Shown here: one piece after another, positions 7,292 to 15,287 of the stretch
How the letters are laid out: the number at the start of each line of letters is the position of its first letter
How positions within the stretch are numbered: the first letter of the stretch is position 1
NCBI GenBank assembly: GCA_029557915.1
Contig: JAKQHS010000100.1
Coordinates: 1-40,718 of the forward strand
Direction: 5' to 3'
Length of the DNA: 40,718 nt
Source of the DNA: Bacteroidota bacterium
GTDB lineage: Bacteria > Bacteroidota > Bacteroidia > Chitinophagales > Saprospiraceae
Program-made: the position numbers and the translations under genes
The notes under the pieces: generated by a model
What the model saw: only the letters and a program-made list of their open reading frames with translations
Database searches by the model: none
Told to the model about the DNA's origin: nothing

Positions 7292-9166
7292 ATGGACCTC
7301 ACGGTCATCATCCTGAGTTACAACGTCAGGTATCTGCTGGAATCCTGCCTGGAGTCCGTGGAAACGGCCATGCGCCGGATCCAGGGGGAAATCCTCGTGG
7401 TGGACAATGCTTCTTCTGATGAATCGGTGGAGATGGTGCGGTCGCGGTTTCCGGAGGTCCGCATCCTGGCCAATGATCAAAATATAGGTTTCGCAAAAGC
7501 CAATAACCTGGCCATCAAACAAGCGAGGGGGAAATATGTACTGATCCTCAACCCGGATACCCTGGTGCACGAAGGCGCCTTGAGAGCCTGCCTGGATTAT
7601 CTGGAATCAGAGGCCGATGTCGCTGCCGCCGGGGTCCGCATGACCGACCATGCCGGCCGTTTCCTTCGGGAATCCAAGCGGGGTTTTCCCGGCCTGTGGC
7701 CGTCCATCTGGAAACTGAGCGGCTTCAGCCGGCTCATGCCAGGGCATGCAAAAATCAACCATTATTACCTCGGGCACCTGGATGAGGCCGGCATCCATCC
7801 CGTGGAAGTCCTGACCGGCGCCTTTATGATGTTGAAAAAAACCGTCCTGGAAGAGGTCGGCGGTTTTGATGAACGGTTTTTTATGTACGGGGAAGACATC
7901 GATCTTTCCTTTCGCATCCGCAAACTGGGTTACCGGTTGATTTATCTTGGCGGCCAGTCCATCGTGCACCTCAAAGGACGCAGTTCCGCCCTGCATTCCG
8001 CCGCTTACGTCCTGAATTTTTACAGGGCCATGTCGGTATTTGTAAAGAAGTATTATGTCAACCCGGCCCTGAAGACCATAGTCATGACCGGCATTGGATT
8101 GGCTGCTGTCCTGTCCTGGCTCAAACGAAAGATCGTGCGGCATTTCCTGCCCCTGATGGATATCCTTTTGCTCTCCCTCCTGTTGTTCCTGGTCCAGTAC
8201 CTCTGGGCAAGGGGGTGGTTTGAAGACCCTGCTTATTTCCACAATTCCGTTTTTTTGTTAAACGCCCTGAGTTATGTGTTCCTTTGGTTCATGGCCCTGG
8301 TCTTATTTGAAGCCTACCGGCCCTACCAGGAAAAACCGGCCTGGCTTGCGCTCAAGGCCGTCCTGGCCGGCACCTTGGTCATCCTGGTCCTCTATTCCTT
8401 GCTGCCCGAAAACTGGAGGAGCTCAAGAGCGGTTATCCTCATGAGTGGTTTATCCGCGGCCCTGGTCCTCCCCTGGAGCAGGAATTTACTAAGGCCTGGC
8501 CTGGCCGCCCTGCGTGCCCTTTATACCGGTGACCAGGCCGGGGAAAAGAGCCTGAACCCGTTGTTTAAGAGATTGTGCCACGATCATTATTTTTCTTACC
8601 TCAGCCGGGAAGACCTTAGCGGACTGAGAGAACCGGAAACCCGGGTGGCTAAACTCAAAGACCAGGTGCAGGCCCAGGATATTACCCATGTCATTCTTGA
8701 AAGTCCCGCCAAATCGAAAGAAGACCTCCTCCTTTTTACCCGCGGATTGAAGGGCAGGGTAAAATTCCTGGTCCCTGAAAAAAACGGGTGGCCGGAGACC
8801 GGGGTCATGGCGTCGATTCCCGGATTGAAAGAGGTGGATATCCGCCTGGGCAAGCCCATGTACAGAACAATGAAATGGTTGTTCAATTTCGTCCTGACCG
8901 TGCTCATTCTGCCCTGGGGCTGGCTGAGAAGGGATATCCGGAAAAATTATTTTGCTCTGCTCCTGGGCACCAAACAATGGATCTCTTATCATCAGCCGCC
9001 GGATCCGAGGTTGCCGTCCCAAAGGCCCGGCCTCTGGCATCCGGGCTTCGACCCGGTGACGGGCGACGACTATCCCTGGCAGGACCTCAATTTTGAATAT
9101 GCCGGAAAATATACCCCGGGCCGCGATATCCTGATTGTCCTGGCCCGATTGTTTAATTTTAACTAA
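7292..9166 (+). CDS. GT2 glycosyltransferase fused to a membrane/sugar-transferase-like region
   Basis: An N-terminal GT-A domain of family 2 (about 1-265) is well conserved: VIILSYN, VVDNASSD, NPDT as metal/nucleotide motif, and GEDIDLSFRIRKLGY as acceptor-side motif. This part resembles rhamnosyl- and N-acetylglucosaminyl-diphospholipid glycosyltransferases. It is followed by several hydrophobic helices (about 265-400), then a soluble Rossmann-like stretch (about 410-540) and a tail with LLGTKQWISYH and a terminal DILIVLARLF segment. The second half has the layout of polyprenyl-phosphate sugar transferases (membrane helices, nucleotide-binding-like domain, transferase tail) but no clear catalytic signature that I can see, so it may be inactive or structural. 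Probable role: assembly of a surface polysaccharide or lipopolysaccharide at the inner membrane. The stop overlaps the next start by one base. Confidence 0.82.
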   Translation: MDLTVIILSYNVRYLLESCLESVETAMRRIQGEILVVDNASSDESVEMVRSRFPEVRILANDQNIGFAKANNLAIKQARGKYVLILNPDTLVHEGALRACLDYLESEADVAAAGVRMTDHAGRFLRESKRGFPGLWPSIWKLSGFSRLMPGHAKINHYYLGHLDEAGIHPVEVLTGAFMMLKKTVLEEVGGFDERFFMYGEDIDLSFRIRKLGYRLIYLGGQSIVHLKGRSSALHSAAYVLNFYRAMSVFVKKYYVNPALKTIVMTGIGLAAVLSWLKRKIVRHFLPLMDILLLSLLLFLVQYLWARGWFEDPAYFHNSVFLLNALSYVFLWFMALVLFEAYRPYQEKPAWLALKAVLAGTLVILVLYSLLPENWRSSRAVILMSGLSAALVLPWSRNLLRPGLAALRALYTGDQAGEKSLNPLFKRLCHDHYFSYLSREDLSGLREPETRVAKLKDQVQAQDITHVILESPAKSKEDLLLFTRGLKGRVKFLVPEKNGWPETGVMASIPGLKEVDIRLGKPMYRTMKWLFNFVLTVLILPWGWLRRDIRKNYFALLLGTKQWISYHQPPDPRLPSQRPGLWHPGFDPVTGDDYPWQDLNFEYAGKYTPGRDILIVLARLFNFN

Positions 9167-10368
9167 TGAATGAAATGCTCAGTCCTGAAAAAATCACCGG
9201 CATGTCGAAGCAATACCTCCCGGAGACCATCAGGCTCCGACGGTACCTGCATGAACACCCGGAATTGTCATTCCAGGAACACCAGACGGCCGCATTTATT
9301 GAAAACACCCTCCGCGCTTATGGCCTGGAACCTGCGCGAATGGCCAATACCGGGGTGATCGTGCTGATTGAAGGACAAAAACCGGGCGGGAAAGTGGTGG
9401 CCCTCAGGGCAGATACCGATGCCCTGCCCATCCAGGAAATTTCCTCCGAACATTACCGGTCCAGGAATCCGGGGGTCATGCATGCCTGCGGGCACGATGT
9501 CCATACCGCCTCCCTGATCACGGTTGCCAGGATCCTTCATGAAACGAGGCCGGCCTGGGGGGGAAAGGTGAAAATCATTTTCCAGCCGGGAGAAGAAAAA
9601 TTTCCGGGCGGCGCTTCGCTCCTGATTGGCGAAGGGGTGCTGCAAAACCCGGTGCCCGAAATCATCCTGGCGCAACATGTTTTTCCTGAACTGGAAGCCG
9701 GAAAACTGGGTTTCCGCCAGGGACCCTTCATGGCTTCCGCGGACGAGATCTATATCACCGTGCACGGCAAGAGCGGACACGGGGCCATCCCGCATTCGAC
9801 CCGCGACCCCATCCTGATTGCCTCCCATATTGTGGTCGCCCTCCAGCAAATCGTAAGCCGGAACAACAACCCGCTGACTCCTTCCGTACTGACCATTGGA
9901 AAAATCCAGTCTACCGGCGGGGCCACCAACATCATCCCCGGGGAAGTCAAAATGGAAGGGACCTTCCGGACTTTCGACGAGGCCTGGAGGAAAGAAGCCA
10001 AATCGCTGATCCGTAAAATCACGGAGGGCACGGCCCAGGCTATGGGCGGTCAGGTGGAAATCGATATTAAAGACGGTTATCCCGTCTTGCTCAATGATCC
10101 CAAACTGACCCACCGGATGCAACAGTGGGCCATTCAACTGCTGGGTCCCGAACAGGTGGTGGACCTGCCTATGCGCACCACGGCCGAAGATTTTGCTTAT
10201 TATTCCCAGCTTATGCCGGCTTGTTTTTACCGGTTGGGAACCGCCCATCCGGGTCGACCCGGTGAAAAGCGGGTACATACCCCGGACTTTGACATCGATG
10301 AAGAGGCGCTGGCCACCGGGGTTGCCTTTATGGCCTGGGCGGCGGTCAGTTGGTTAAAAACTGCCTGA
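9166..10368 (+). CDS. M20D-family metal-dependent amidohydrolase / peptidase
   Basis: A cytoplasmic dizinc hydrolase of the M20 family (hippurate hydrolase, N-acyl-L-amino acid amidohydrolase, IAA-amino acid hydrolase group). The catalytic core shows H106-A-C-G-H110-D111-V-H113, the E143-E144 pair in PGEEKFPGG, and a late TAEDFAYY motif. The central dimerisation domain starts near the GKSGHGAIPHS segment. At 400 residues its length is normal. The start overlaps the stop of the glycosyltransferase gene (TAATG), indicating translational coupling. The substrate cannot be fixed from sequence; acyl-amino acids are the family norm. Confidence 0.92.
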   Translation: MNEMLSPEKITGMSKQYLPETIRLRRYLHEHPELSFQEHQTAAFIENTLRAYGLEPARMANTGVIVLIEGQKPGGKVVALRADTDALPIQEISSEHYRSRNPGVMHACGHDVHTASLITVARILHETRPAWGGKVKIIFQPGEEKFPGGASLLIGEGVLQNPVPEIILAQHVFPELEAGKLGFRQGPFMASADEIYITVHGKSGHGAIPHSTRDPILIASHIVVALQQIVSRNNNPLTPSVLTIGKIQSTGGATNIIPGEVKMEGTFRTFDEAWRKEAKSLIRKITEGTAQAMGGQVEIDIKDGYPVLLNDPKLTHRMQQWAIQLLGPEQVVDLPMRTTAEDFAYYSQLMPACFYRLGTAHPGRPGEKRVHTPDFDIDEEALATGVAFMAWAAVSWLKTA

Positions 10369-10472
10369 TCTATACATATAACAAATTATAATATTTAAAA
10401 AATTAATATTACTACTAGTATAGATTATTTTTTTATTTAATGTATTTTGGGCCTTGATTAATGTAATGGATT
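10369..10472. promoter_or_regulatory. AT-rich intergenic region before the sigma-54 activator gene
   Basis: About 100 bp of very AT-rich DNA (10378-10445 is almost free of G and C). TATTTTG at 10443-10449 is one base short of the TAnnTTTG -7 element and lies about 23 bp before the start codon, so it is the likeliest promoter. No -12/-24 sigma-54 promoter (GG-N10-GC) is evident. Confidence 0.35.
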
Positions 10473-11747
10473 ATGGCAAAAATTTTGATCGCTGACGATG
10501 AGCGCAGCATCCGGCGAACGCTCCGGGAGATCCTGGAATTTGAAAAATTTACCGTGGAGGAAGCTTCCGATGGACTGGAATGCCTCAGTAAAATAAAGCA
10601 GCAGGATTTTGACGTCGTCCTGCTGGACATCAAAATGCCCAATTTGGACGGCCTGGAAACTTTGGAAAAGATCCAGCAGCTCAACCCCGATCTGCCCGTA
10701 GTGATGATCAGCGGCCATGCCAACATCGATACGGCCGTGGACGCCGTAAAAAAAGGGGCCTTCGATTTTATCAGCAAACCGCCGGACCTCAACCGTATGC
10801 TGATCACCATCCGCAATGCCATGGACAAGACCTGCCTCATTACCGAGAAAAAGGTGCTCCAGCATAAAATCAGTAAAAGCAGGATCCAGGAAATTGTCGG
10901 GGACTCCCCGGCCATTGCCAAAGTAAAGGAAACCATTGAAAGGGTCGGGCCTACGGAGGCCAGGGTCCTGATCACCGGGGAAAACGGGACGGGGAAAGAA
11001 TTGGTGGCCCGGTGGATCCATGAATACAGCGGGCGCAAACAGGGGCCGATCATCGAAGTCAACTGTGCTGCCATCCCTTCCGAGCTGATAGAAAGCGAAC
11101 TGTTCGGGCATGAAAAAGGCTCCTTTACTTCCGCGATCAAACAGCGGCTGGGAAAATTTGAACTGGCACACGGCGGCACCTTATTCCTGGATGAAATTGG
11201 GGATATGAGCCTGTCCGCCCAGGCCAAGGTGCTCAGGGCCTTGCAGGAAAGCCGCATCACGCGGGTGGGAGGCGACCGGGAAATAAAAGTGGATGTGCGG
11301 GTGGTCGCGGCCACCAATAAGGATATGCGGAGGGAAATCGAAGCCGGCCGTTTCCGGGAAGACCTTTATCACCGGCTTGCGGTGATCATCATCGAGGTGC
11401 CTTCGCTCAACCAGCGCAGCGAGGATATCCCCGTGCTGGTGGAACATTTTAACCAGCTGATCTGCCAGGAATACGGCATACCCGAAAAAGGGTTTACGGA
11501 CAAAGCCATCAAAGCCCTGCAAAAGGTGCAATGGAGCGGCAATATCCGGGAGTTGAGGAATGTCGTGGAAAGGCTCATCATCCTGAGCACCGGCCGGATT
11601 ACGGACAAGGAAGTTTATAATTATGTCGTTCCGACCGCCCTGCATGGCAGCCGTTACCGTGAAATATTTGACCGGTTCCAGGATGTCCGGGACCTCCGGG
11701 TTTTTATCGAAAGGGAATACGAACAGTATAAAGCGGAATCCGTTTAA
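10473..11747 (+). CDS. NtrC-type sigma-54 response regulator without DNA-binding domain
   Basis: A receiver domain (1-120) with phospho-acceptor D52 in LLDIKMP is followed by an AAA+ sigma-54 activator domain: Walker A GENGTGK (169-175), Walker B LFLDE (237-241), and the sigma-54 contact loop reading GSFTSA at 216-221 rather than GAFTGA. The chain then runs through an AAA lid (RELRNVVERL) and a tail FDRFQDVRDLRVFIEREYEQYKAESV-like in character, and stops. A Fis-type helix-turn-helix, which normally follows such a tail, is missing, and only 36 bp separate the stop from the next gene. Relatives without a DNA-binding domain are known (for example FlgR of Helicobacter), and I recall short forms in other Bacteroidota. 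It probably activates sigma-54 polymerase from solution or through a partner. The cognate kinase is not in the window. Confidence 0.9.
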   Translation: MAKILIADDERSIRRTLREILEFEKFTVEEASDGLECLSKIKQQDFDVVLLDIKMPNLDGLETLEKIQQLNPDLPVVMISGHANIDTAVDAVKKGAFDFISKPPDLNRMLITIRNAMDKTCLITEKKVLQHKISKSRIQEIVGDSPAIAKVKETIERVGPTEARVLITGENGTGKELVARWIHEYSGRKQGPIIEVNCAAIPSELIESELFGHEKGSFTSAIKQRLGKFELAHGGTLFLDEIGDMSLSAQAKVLRALQESRITRVGGDREIKVDVRVVAATNKDMRREIEAGRFREDLYHRLAVIIIEVPSLNQRSEDIPVLVEHFNQLICQEYGIPEKGFTDKAIKALQKVQWSGNIRELRNVVERLIILSTGRITDKEVYNYVVPTALHGSRYREIFDRFQDVRDLRVFIEREYEQYKAESV

Positions 11748-11783
11748 GCCGGTTTAAAAAAAACCAGATAATCATTTGATGCC

Positions 11784-12488
11784 ATGACCCGGTTTCAAAG
11801 GGAAATGAAAAAATGGACCGGCCTCCGGGGGGAAAATTCCTGGACCCTGTTCAAAGTGATGGCCGAGATGGTGGATGGATTTGAAGTCCTCAACCGGGTG
11901 GGACCCTGCATCTCCATTTTTGGTTCGGCGAGGACCCGGCCCGGCAATTTTTACTTTGAGAAAGCATCAGAAATCGCCCACCGCCTCACCGACGAAGGAT
12001 ACGGCATCATCACCGGCGGAGGGCCGGGAATCATGGAAGCCGGCAATAAGGGGGCTTTCGATGCGAAAGGGACCAGCGTGGGCCTGAGCATCGACCTGCC
12101 TTTTGAACAGACCTATAATGAATTTGTGGACCCGGACAAGATCCTCAAACACCGCTATTTTTTTATCCGCAAAGTCATGTTTGTAAAATATGCCCAGGGC
12201 TTTGTAGTCATGCCCGGCGGATTCGGGACCCTCGATGAATTTTTTGAAGTGCTCACCCTGGTCCAGACCAAAAAGATAAACCGGGTACCCATCATTTTAT
12301 TCGGAGTAAATTACTGGGAAGGGCTGAGGAAATGGCTTGTTGAAACCGTTGACCAGGAAGCGCACAACATCAACCCGGAGGATATGGACCTGTTTTTGAT
12401 TACCGACGATGTGGAATCGGTGGTGCAGCACATCAACGCGTTTTACGATGCCCGGGACGATCATTTCAGGCCTAATTACGAGTTGTAA
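11784..12488 (+). CDS. LOG-family (TIGR00730) Rossmann-fold protein
   Basis: The protein belongs to the lysine-decarboxylase-like / LOG family, whose characterised members release cytokinin bases from their ribotides or act as nucleotide 5'-monophosphate nucleosidases. The nucleotide-binding segment GGGPGIMEAG (78-87) and the signature PGGFGTLDE (144-152) are both intact, and the length (234 aa) is that of the bacterial 'type II' group. It lies 36 bp after the sigma-54 activator on the same strand, so co-transcription is likely. No functional link between the two is evident. Its gene converges on the porin gene, with a heptad repeat in the short space between them. Confidence 0.9.
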   Translation: MTRFQREMKKWTGLRGENSWTLFKVMAEMVDGFEVLNRVGPCISIFGSARTRPGNFYFEKASEIAHRLTDEGYGIITGGGPGIMEAGNKGAFDAKGTSVGLSIDLPFEQTYNEFVDPDKILKHRYFFIRKVMFVKYAQGFVVMPGGFGTLDEFFEVLTLVQTKKINRVPIILFGVNYWEGLRKWLVETVDQEAHNINPEDMDLFLITDDVESVVQHINAFYDARDDHFRPNYEL

Positions 12489-12504
12489 GCTCCGCCTTTT
12501 TTTC

Positions 12505-12546
12505 ACCCCTCTCCCTTCGCCTTTCGCCTTTCACCCTTCGCCTTCA
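12505..12546. repeat. Heptanucleotide tandem repeat between convergent genes
   Basis: Six 7-bp units on the plus strand: ACCCCTC, TCCCTTC, GCCTTTC, GCCTTTC, ACCCTTC, GCCTTCA. The last unit holds the TGA stop codon of the minus-strand porin gene (12544-12546), so the array begins exactly at that stop. It fills most of the space between the convergent LOG and porin genes. Confidence 0.8.
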
Positions 12547-14448
12547 ATCCCTGAGCGTCCAGGTAAACCCCATCCTGATATTCGTCCTGAATAAAGGCTG
12601 GTCGTACGTCTCATAAAATGTCTTTCCCGCAGTATAAAACAAATACTCAAGCCCTTCGATCTTAAAAAAGCCTCTGAAATTCCTGAGCTGGAAATTGAAA
12701 AAATATTCCAGGTAGGGGTGGAGATCCACTGGAGCCCGGTCCGCATTGTAGAAGGAGGCAAGCAGGGGAAAATAGGCGGTTGACCGGAAACCGGGAATGA
12801 TCCGGGTCTCCACTCCGGTGAGCACCCCCATAGCGTTCTTAAACCAGGAGCCCTTATAATACAATTGGTGCCTGGTATGCCAGGTTGGGATCCTGAGGAT
12901 CTCCTTGGCCGATGAAATCTGGTATGTGAAGGCGTGCATGCTGTGCATTTTCCCAAAATCAAAGGCTTTGTCAAAATACAGCGTAGTGACGCTCAGGGCC
13001 GAGCCTTCCTGGACCGGCCTGCGAAGGCTGTCCAGGTAGATCGTATTGGAAAGGATGGACTGGTCGATCCCCGCCCTGAAGGAAAGGGCGGCGACCCTTA
13101 TCGATCCTCCGATCTGGTTGGTCAGCGGTTTTTCAAAATCGTTGCTGAACACGAGGGTATTCCGGTTGTACATTTCGGCGTAAGCAAGGGGTACCGGTGA
13201 CCGCTGAAGGATGAGGTGGCCTTCCAGGCTGCCGAGTTTCCGGCTTGCAGCCTGGACCTGTCCTTTCAAATAATATTCTCCCAGGTTGTCGAGCAGCCCC
13301 CACTGGCCCTCCGCATTCAATTGCAGGGTCCCGAACAGGGATTGCTGATACTGGCCCAAAGCGGAAAGGAGGTTTCTCCTGAATTCCGCCGGTCCACGGT
13401 CGATGGTGTAATATTCATGTTTCAGTCCTCCCATGAAATAATTTTTTCCTGCCAGCAGGCCGTCCAGGCGAAATTCATTCACCAGCCCGCCCGCACGGAG
13501 GTCCAGTTGCTGCGTATCCCGCACATAAAAGGGGCCGTAATAAAAGGAGTCGTTCGGGGAAGTGAAATCTTCATAGAAAATGGTTTCTTTACGAAGAGCT
13601 ATGCGGTGCATGGCTCCCAGGATATTGCCCTTCCATTTGAGGTTGAATCCGTTTTGAACACTGAATTCATTATTTCGCTGCCGGGAACGTCCGTCAAGCA
13701 ATACGTCGAGGGTCTCGGTGGCGCGCCGGTATTGGGAGATGGTGAGCAGGCTGTCGGCAAAGGGCACCCCGCCGTTGTCCTGGTTGCGGATATCGTTGGT
13801 CAGGTAACTTACGATGGCATCGTAGTTGCCCTTGGGCGAATGATACCACAGGCTGAAGGCCCCGGTCCGGTCCTTGGTGATCTGTTCGGTGAATTCGCCC
13901 TTGTACTGGATGGAACTGTAATTCAGGTCCAGGTGCAAACCGTTTTGAAAGGTCTTGCTGAAGCGCGATTCCAGTTGCAGGTCTTCCTGGCTGAAACTTT
14001 TCTGGGCAAAACGGAAAATCGCAAAAGGGCGCCTGGAATCCAGGAAAAGCAGGTCCTCGTAATCTTTCCGGTAGAGGTCGAAACTGCGCAGGCCTAAATC
14101 CAGGCCCTGTCTTTTATCCAGGACATAGCCGGCCGGGCGGTGGGGCGACCCGTTGTTGCCAAGATGGAAATAAGGAATGCCCTGAAGCCTGATGGCATCG
14201 TAATGATGGAAAAGGGGATCCAGCAGGGTATCGTCAAAAAAAACGGCCGTTTTCAACCGGTAGGGTGTATAGATCCGGACCGTATCCGGGGGTTCATCCG
14301 TCAATTCTTCCTGCTCGATCGAATCGGGGACTTGTTCCTCAACCGACCTGGGGAAATTGGAAGGCAGGTTGCGCTGCGCCTCCAGTGCGGAAGGCAGGCC
14401 CATCCAGCCCAGCAGGCAAAGGAAAAGCAGTCTTTTGACCAAAGACAT
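12544..14448 (-). CDS. Putative outer-membrane porin (Porin_10 type)
   Basis: A 634-residue exported protein. The start at 14448 (MSLVKRLLFLC) gives a signal peptide of about 23 residues ending SALEAQ; an open frame extends further upstream but runs into fabI. The mature chain opens with an acidic, Pro-rich segment and then consists of alternating beta strands rich in aromatic residues (for example FRTNIRMGFTWTL at the C-terminus), typical of an outer-membrane barrel. It matches what I know of the Bacteroidota 'putative porin' family (Pfam Porin_10). The start lies 4 bp after the fabI stop, suggesting co-transcription of recN, fabI and this gene. The permeating substrate is unknown. Confidence 0.8.
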   Translation of the reverse strand: MSLVKRLLFLCLLGWMGLPSALEAQRNLPSNFPRSVEEQVPDSIEQEELTDEPPDTVRIYTPYRLKTAVFFDDTLLDPLFHHYDAIRLQGIPYFHLGNNGSPHRPAGYVLDKRQGLDLGLRSFDLYRKDYEDLLFLDSRRPFAIFRFAQKSFSQEDLQLESRFSKTFQNGLHLDLNYSSIQYKGEFTEQITKDRTGAFSLWYHSPKGNYDAIVSYLTNDIRNQDNGGVPFADSLLTISQYRRATETLDVLLDGRSRQRNNEFSVQNGFNLKWKGNILGAMHRIALRKETIFYEDFTSPNDSFYYGPFYVRDTQQLDLRAGGLVNEFRLDGLLAGKNYFMGGLKHEYYTIDRGPAEFRRNLLSALGQYQQSLFGTLQLNAEGQWGLLDNLGEYYLKGQVQAASRKLGSLEGHLILQRSPVPLAYAEMYNRNTLVFSNDFEKPLTNQIGGSIRVAALSFRAGIDQSILSNTIYLDSLRRPVQEGSALSVTTLYFDKAFDFGKMHSMHAFTYQISSAKEILRIPTWHTRHQLYYKGSWFKNAMGVLTGVETRIIPGFRSTAYFPLLASFYNADRAPVDLHPYLEYFFNFQLRNFRGFFKIEGLEYLFYTAGKTFYETYDQPLFRTNIRMGFTWTLRD

Positions 14449-14452
14449 CCAT

Positions 14453-15274
14453 TTATTTTTCAGAAGGGGCCTCCTCTGCGAAGAAAAGGGGACTGATGCC
14501 CATGCTGGAGAAGCCGCCGTCGTGAAATAGATTCTGCATGGTGACCATCCGGGTGAGATCGGAAAACAGGGTGACGCAATAATTGGCGCAATCTTCGGCC
14601 GTGGCATTGCCCAGGGGGGACATTTTCTGTGCATAATCAAAAAATTCCCTGAACCCTTTGACCCCGCTGCCCGCCGTGGTCCAGGTAGGGGACTGGGAAA
14701 TGGTATTCACCCTGATTTTCTTAAGCGTGCCCAGGTGATAACCAAAACTGCGGCCGATGGATTCGAGCAGGGCTTTGGCATCGGCCATTTCATTGTAATC
14801 GGGGAATACCCTCTGGGCCGCGATATAAGTCAAGCCAAGCACCGAACCCCATTCGGCAATGCCGTCCGTCTTCAGGGCGACCTGCATCATTTTGTGGAAG
14901 GAAAGGGCAGAAATATCCATGGTCTTGAGCATCCATTCATGGTTCAGGTCGGTATAATGTTTTCCTTTGCGTACATTGAGGGACATGCCGATGGAATGCA
15001 GGACAAAATCCACAGGCCCTCCCAGGATTTCTTTGGAGCGGGTAAAGACCGTGGTGAGGTCCTCCATGGAAGTGGCATCGGCAGGGATGATTTCCGATTG
15101 CAGCTTTGAAGCCAGTTCATTGATCTTGCCGAAGCGAAGGGCTACGGGGGCATTGGACAAGGTGATCCGGGCTCCCTCCTCGACGGCCCGTTCAGCGACT
15201 TTCCATGCGATGGACTGTTCGTCCAGCGCTCCGAATACGATTCCTGTTTTGTTTTTCAGAAGTTGATTGCTCAT
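14453..15274 (-). CDS. fabI: Enoyl-[acyl-carrier-protein] reductase FabI
   Basis: The NADH-dependent enoyl-ACP reductase catalyses the last step of each fatty-acid elongation cycle. The 273-residue protein has the modified glycine-rich start GIVFGALDEQSIAW (11-24), the SIGMS segment near 94-98, and the catalytic Y150 ... Y160-x6-K167 set. The C-terminal part (NTISQSPTWTTAGSGVKGF) matches the Bacteroidota FabI type, which has substitutions in the loop that triclosan contacts in other bacteria. I chose the ATG at 15274, 13 bp after recN; an upstream ATG would overlap recN and add a non-conserved extension. Target-level function is secure. Confidence 0.95.
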   Translation of the reverse strand: MSNQLLKNKTGIVFGALDEQSIAWKVAERAVEEGARITLSNAPVALRFGKINELASKLQSEIIPADATSMEDLTTVFTRSKEILGGPVDFVLHSIGMSLNVRKGKHYTDLNHEWMLKTMDISALSFHKMMQVALKTDGIAEWGSVLGLTYIAAQRVFPDYNEMADAKALLESIGRSFGYHLGTLKKIRVNTISQSPTWTTAGSGVKGFREFFDYAQKMSPLGNATAEDCANYCVTLFSDLTRMVTMQNLFHDGGFSSMGISPLFFAEEAPSEK

Positions 15275-15287
15275 ACCTGATGCTGTT

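Noticed and set aside
9268-10278. Open frame of 336 codons on the minus strand inside the M20 gene
   Set aside because: The plus-strand frame has an intact M20 active site; the antisense product looks like a shadow.
11745-11783. Frameshift that would restore a Fis-type HTH to the sigma-54 activator
   Set aside because: Only 36 bp lie before the next gene and no frame there encodes an HTH-like sequence.
13216-14097. Open frame of 293 codons on the plus strand inside the porin gene
   Set aside because: It is antisense to a porin with signal peptide and beta-strand pattern and has no domain of its own.
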